Source of the DNA: an uncultured Bacillota bacterium
GTDB taxonomy: Bacteria; Bacillota_I; Bacilli_A; Culicoidibacterales; ZOR0006
DNA: 64,000 nt
Assembly (NCBI GenBank): GCA_945956935.1
Contig: CAMFJD010000001.1
Location: 1 to 64,000, forward strand
Reading direction: 5' to 3'
Under the pieces are notes generated by a model. The model was not told where the DNA came from, ran no database searches, and saw only the letters and a program-made list of their open reading frames with translations. Position numbers and translations under genes: made by a program. Shown in pieces: positions 63,688 to 64,000 of this stretch. Within the stretch, counting starts at the first letter, position 1. Each line of letters opens with the position of its first letter.

Positions 63688-63909
63688 TTAAGCACCAATA
63701 ATGCGATTGAATAGCTCTAGTAAAATGTCTTTTACTCCAGCAGCGTTGAAGACTAAGCCAACCGCAATAATCGCAATAATTAAAAAGCCAATCAGTTTGC
63801 TAAACTCACGCTTGAAGCCAAGATACAAGCCAATCACAACGATTGCTAAAAGCACCAGTGATTGAGCGTTTGATAGAAACCAGTTATAAAGGTTTTGTCC
63901 AAAATTCAT
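63688..63909 (-). CDS. Tn916 Orf19, small conjugation membrane protein
   Basis: A 73-residue protein with two membrane segments (about 14-29 and 38-56: LVLLAIVVIGLYLGF and LIGFLIIAIIAVGLVF) and short soluble ends. Size and place match Orf19 of Tn916, a TcpD-like small membrane component. AGAGGAG precedes the ATG. The region from here to the window end carries the upstream spacer before orf20, which lies outside the window. Confidence 0.88.
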   Translation of the reverse strand: MNFGQNLYNWFLSNAQSLVLLAIVVIGLYLGFKREFSKLIGFLIIAIIAVGLVFNAAGVKDILLELFNRIIGA

Positions 63910-64000
63910 AAAAATGTTCTCCTCTCTATATTCAATGAATTTGTATTTGAGTTATTTTTTTGTTGTTATCACGTCCTGTTCTTTTACTGACTGTTGCTTC

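Larger units (their letters stand above)
49770..64000. mobile_element. Tn916-family conjugative transposon carrying tet(M) (incomplete in window)
   Basis: Gene content and order match Tn916: int, xis, orf8, orf7, orf9, orf6, tet(M), orf12 leader, orf13-orf17, ardA/orf18 and orf19, with the integrase end at the left. The regions with orf20-orf24 and oriT lie beyond the window. No other insertion is seen inside. The left boundary is inferred from the target pattern, with an uncertainty of a few bases. Confidence 0.95.

Overview
The window is low-GC Bacillota DNA, most likely class Bacilli. It carries EzrA, DnaI, the DnaB-type initiation protein and the Gram-positive DnaE. The core gene order (rpsD, ezrA, nifS, thiI, ytxK-like, ackA, nrnA, dnaE, pfkA, pyk, polA, mutM, coaE, dnaB, dnaI, thrS) follows the B. 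subtilis/S. aureus order, read in reverse, with some genes absent (no accDA between dnaE and pfkA, no nrdR before dnaB). I could not fix a genus. Almost all chromosomal genes lie on the + strand, with strong Shine-Dalgarno sequences and intrinsic terminators between units.

Layout. 0.5-2.6 kb: general PTS proteins HPr and Enzyme I. 2.7-8.2 kb: a small accessory block with MsrB, a membrane-anchored metallophosphoesterase-like protein that has lost metal ligands, an IS3-type transposase relic, an EF-G paralogue with a CcpA-like cre site, a free-methionine sulfoxide reductase and an unknown protein. 8.7-36 kb: housekeeping genes for ribosome, division, tRNA thiolation, acetate metabolism, glycolysis, replication, repair and CoA synthesis, plus a pair of chromate-transporter half-proteins and a membrane GDPD. 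rpsD has a structured leader and thrS has a T-box.

36.4-49.1 kb is the most distinctive region: two paralogous four-gene operons flanking one SipW-type signal peptidase. Each operon encodes (1) a TasA/camelysin-like protein with a SipW-type signal, (2) a Sec-exported, C-terminally membrane-anchored protein with an LVxTG-like motif and one conserved Cys pair, (3) a second, smaller SipW-type substrate, and (4) a large von Willebrand A protein with a SpaA-like C-terminal region. Each operon has a hairpin directly after gene 1, as expected if gene 1 is the abundant structural subunit. I read this as a duplicated SipW-dependent surface-fibre/adhesin system. A small repeat-containing lipoprotein follows on the opposite strand.

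49.77 kb to the window end is a Tn916-family conjugative transposon, with its integrase end at the left: int, xis, orf8, orf7, orf9, orf6, tet(M) with its orf12 leader, orf13-orf17, ardA (orf18) and orf19. It continues beyond the window. Its junction fits the T-rich / 6-bp coupling / A-rich target of this family. It looks intact except that orf13 (TcpC-like) has two in-frame stop codons that remove its last 55 codons, which may impair conjugation.
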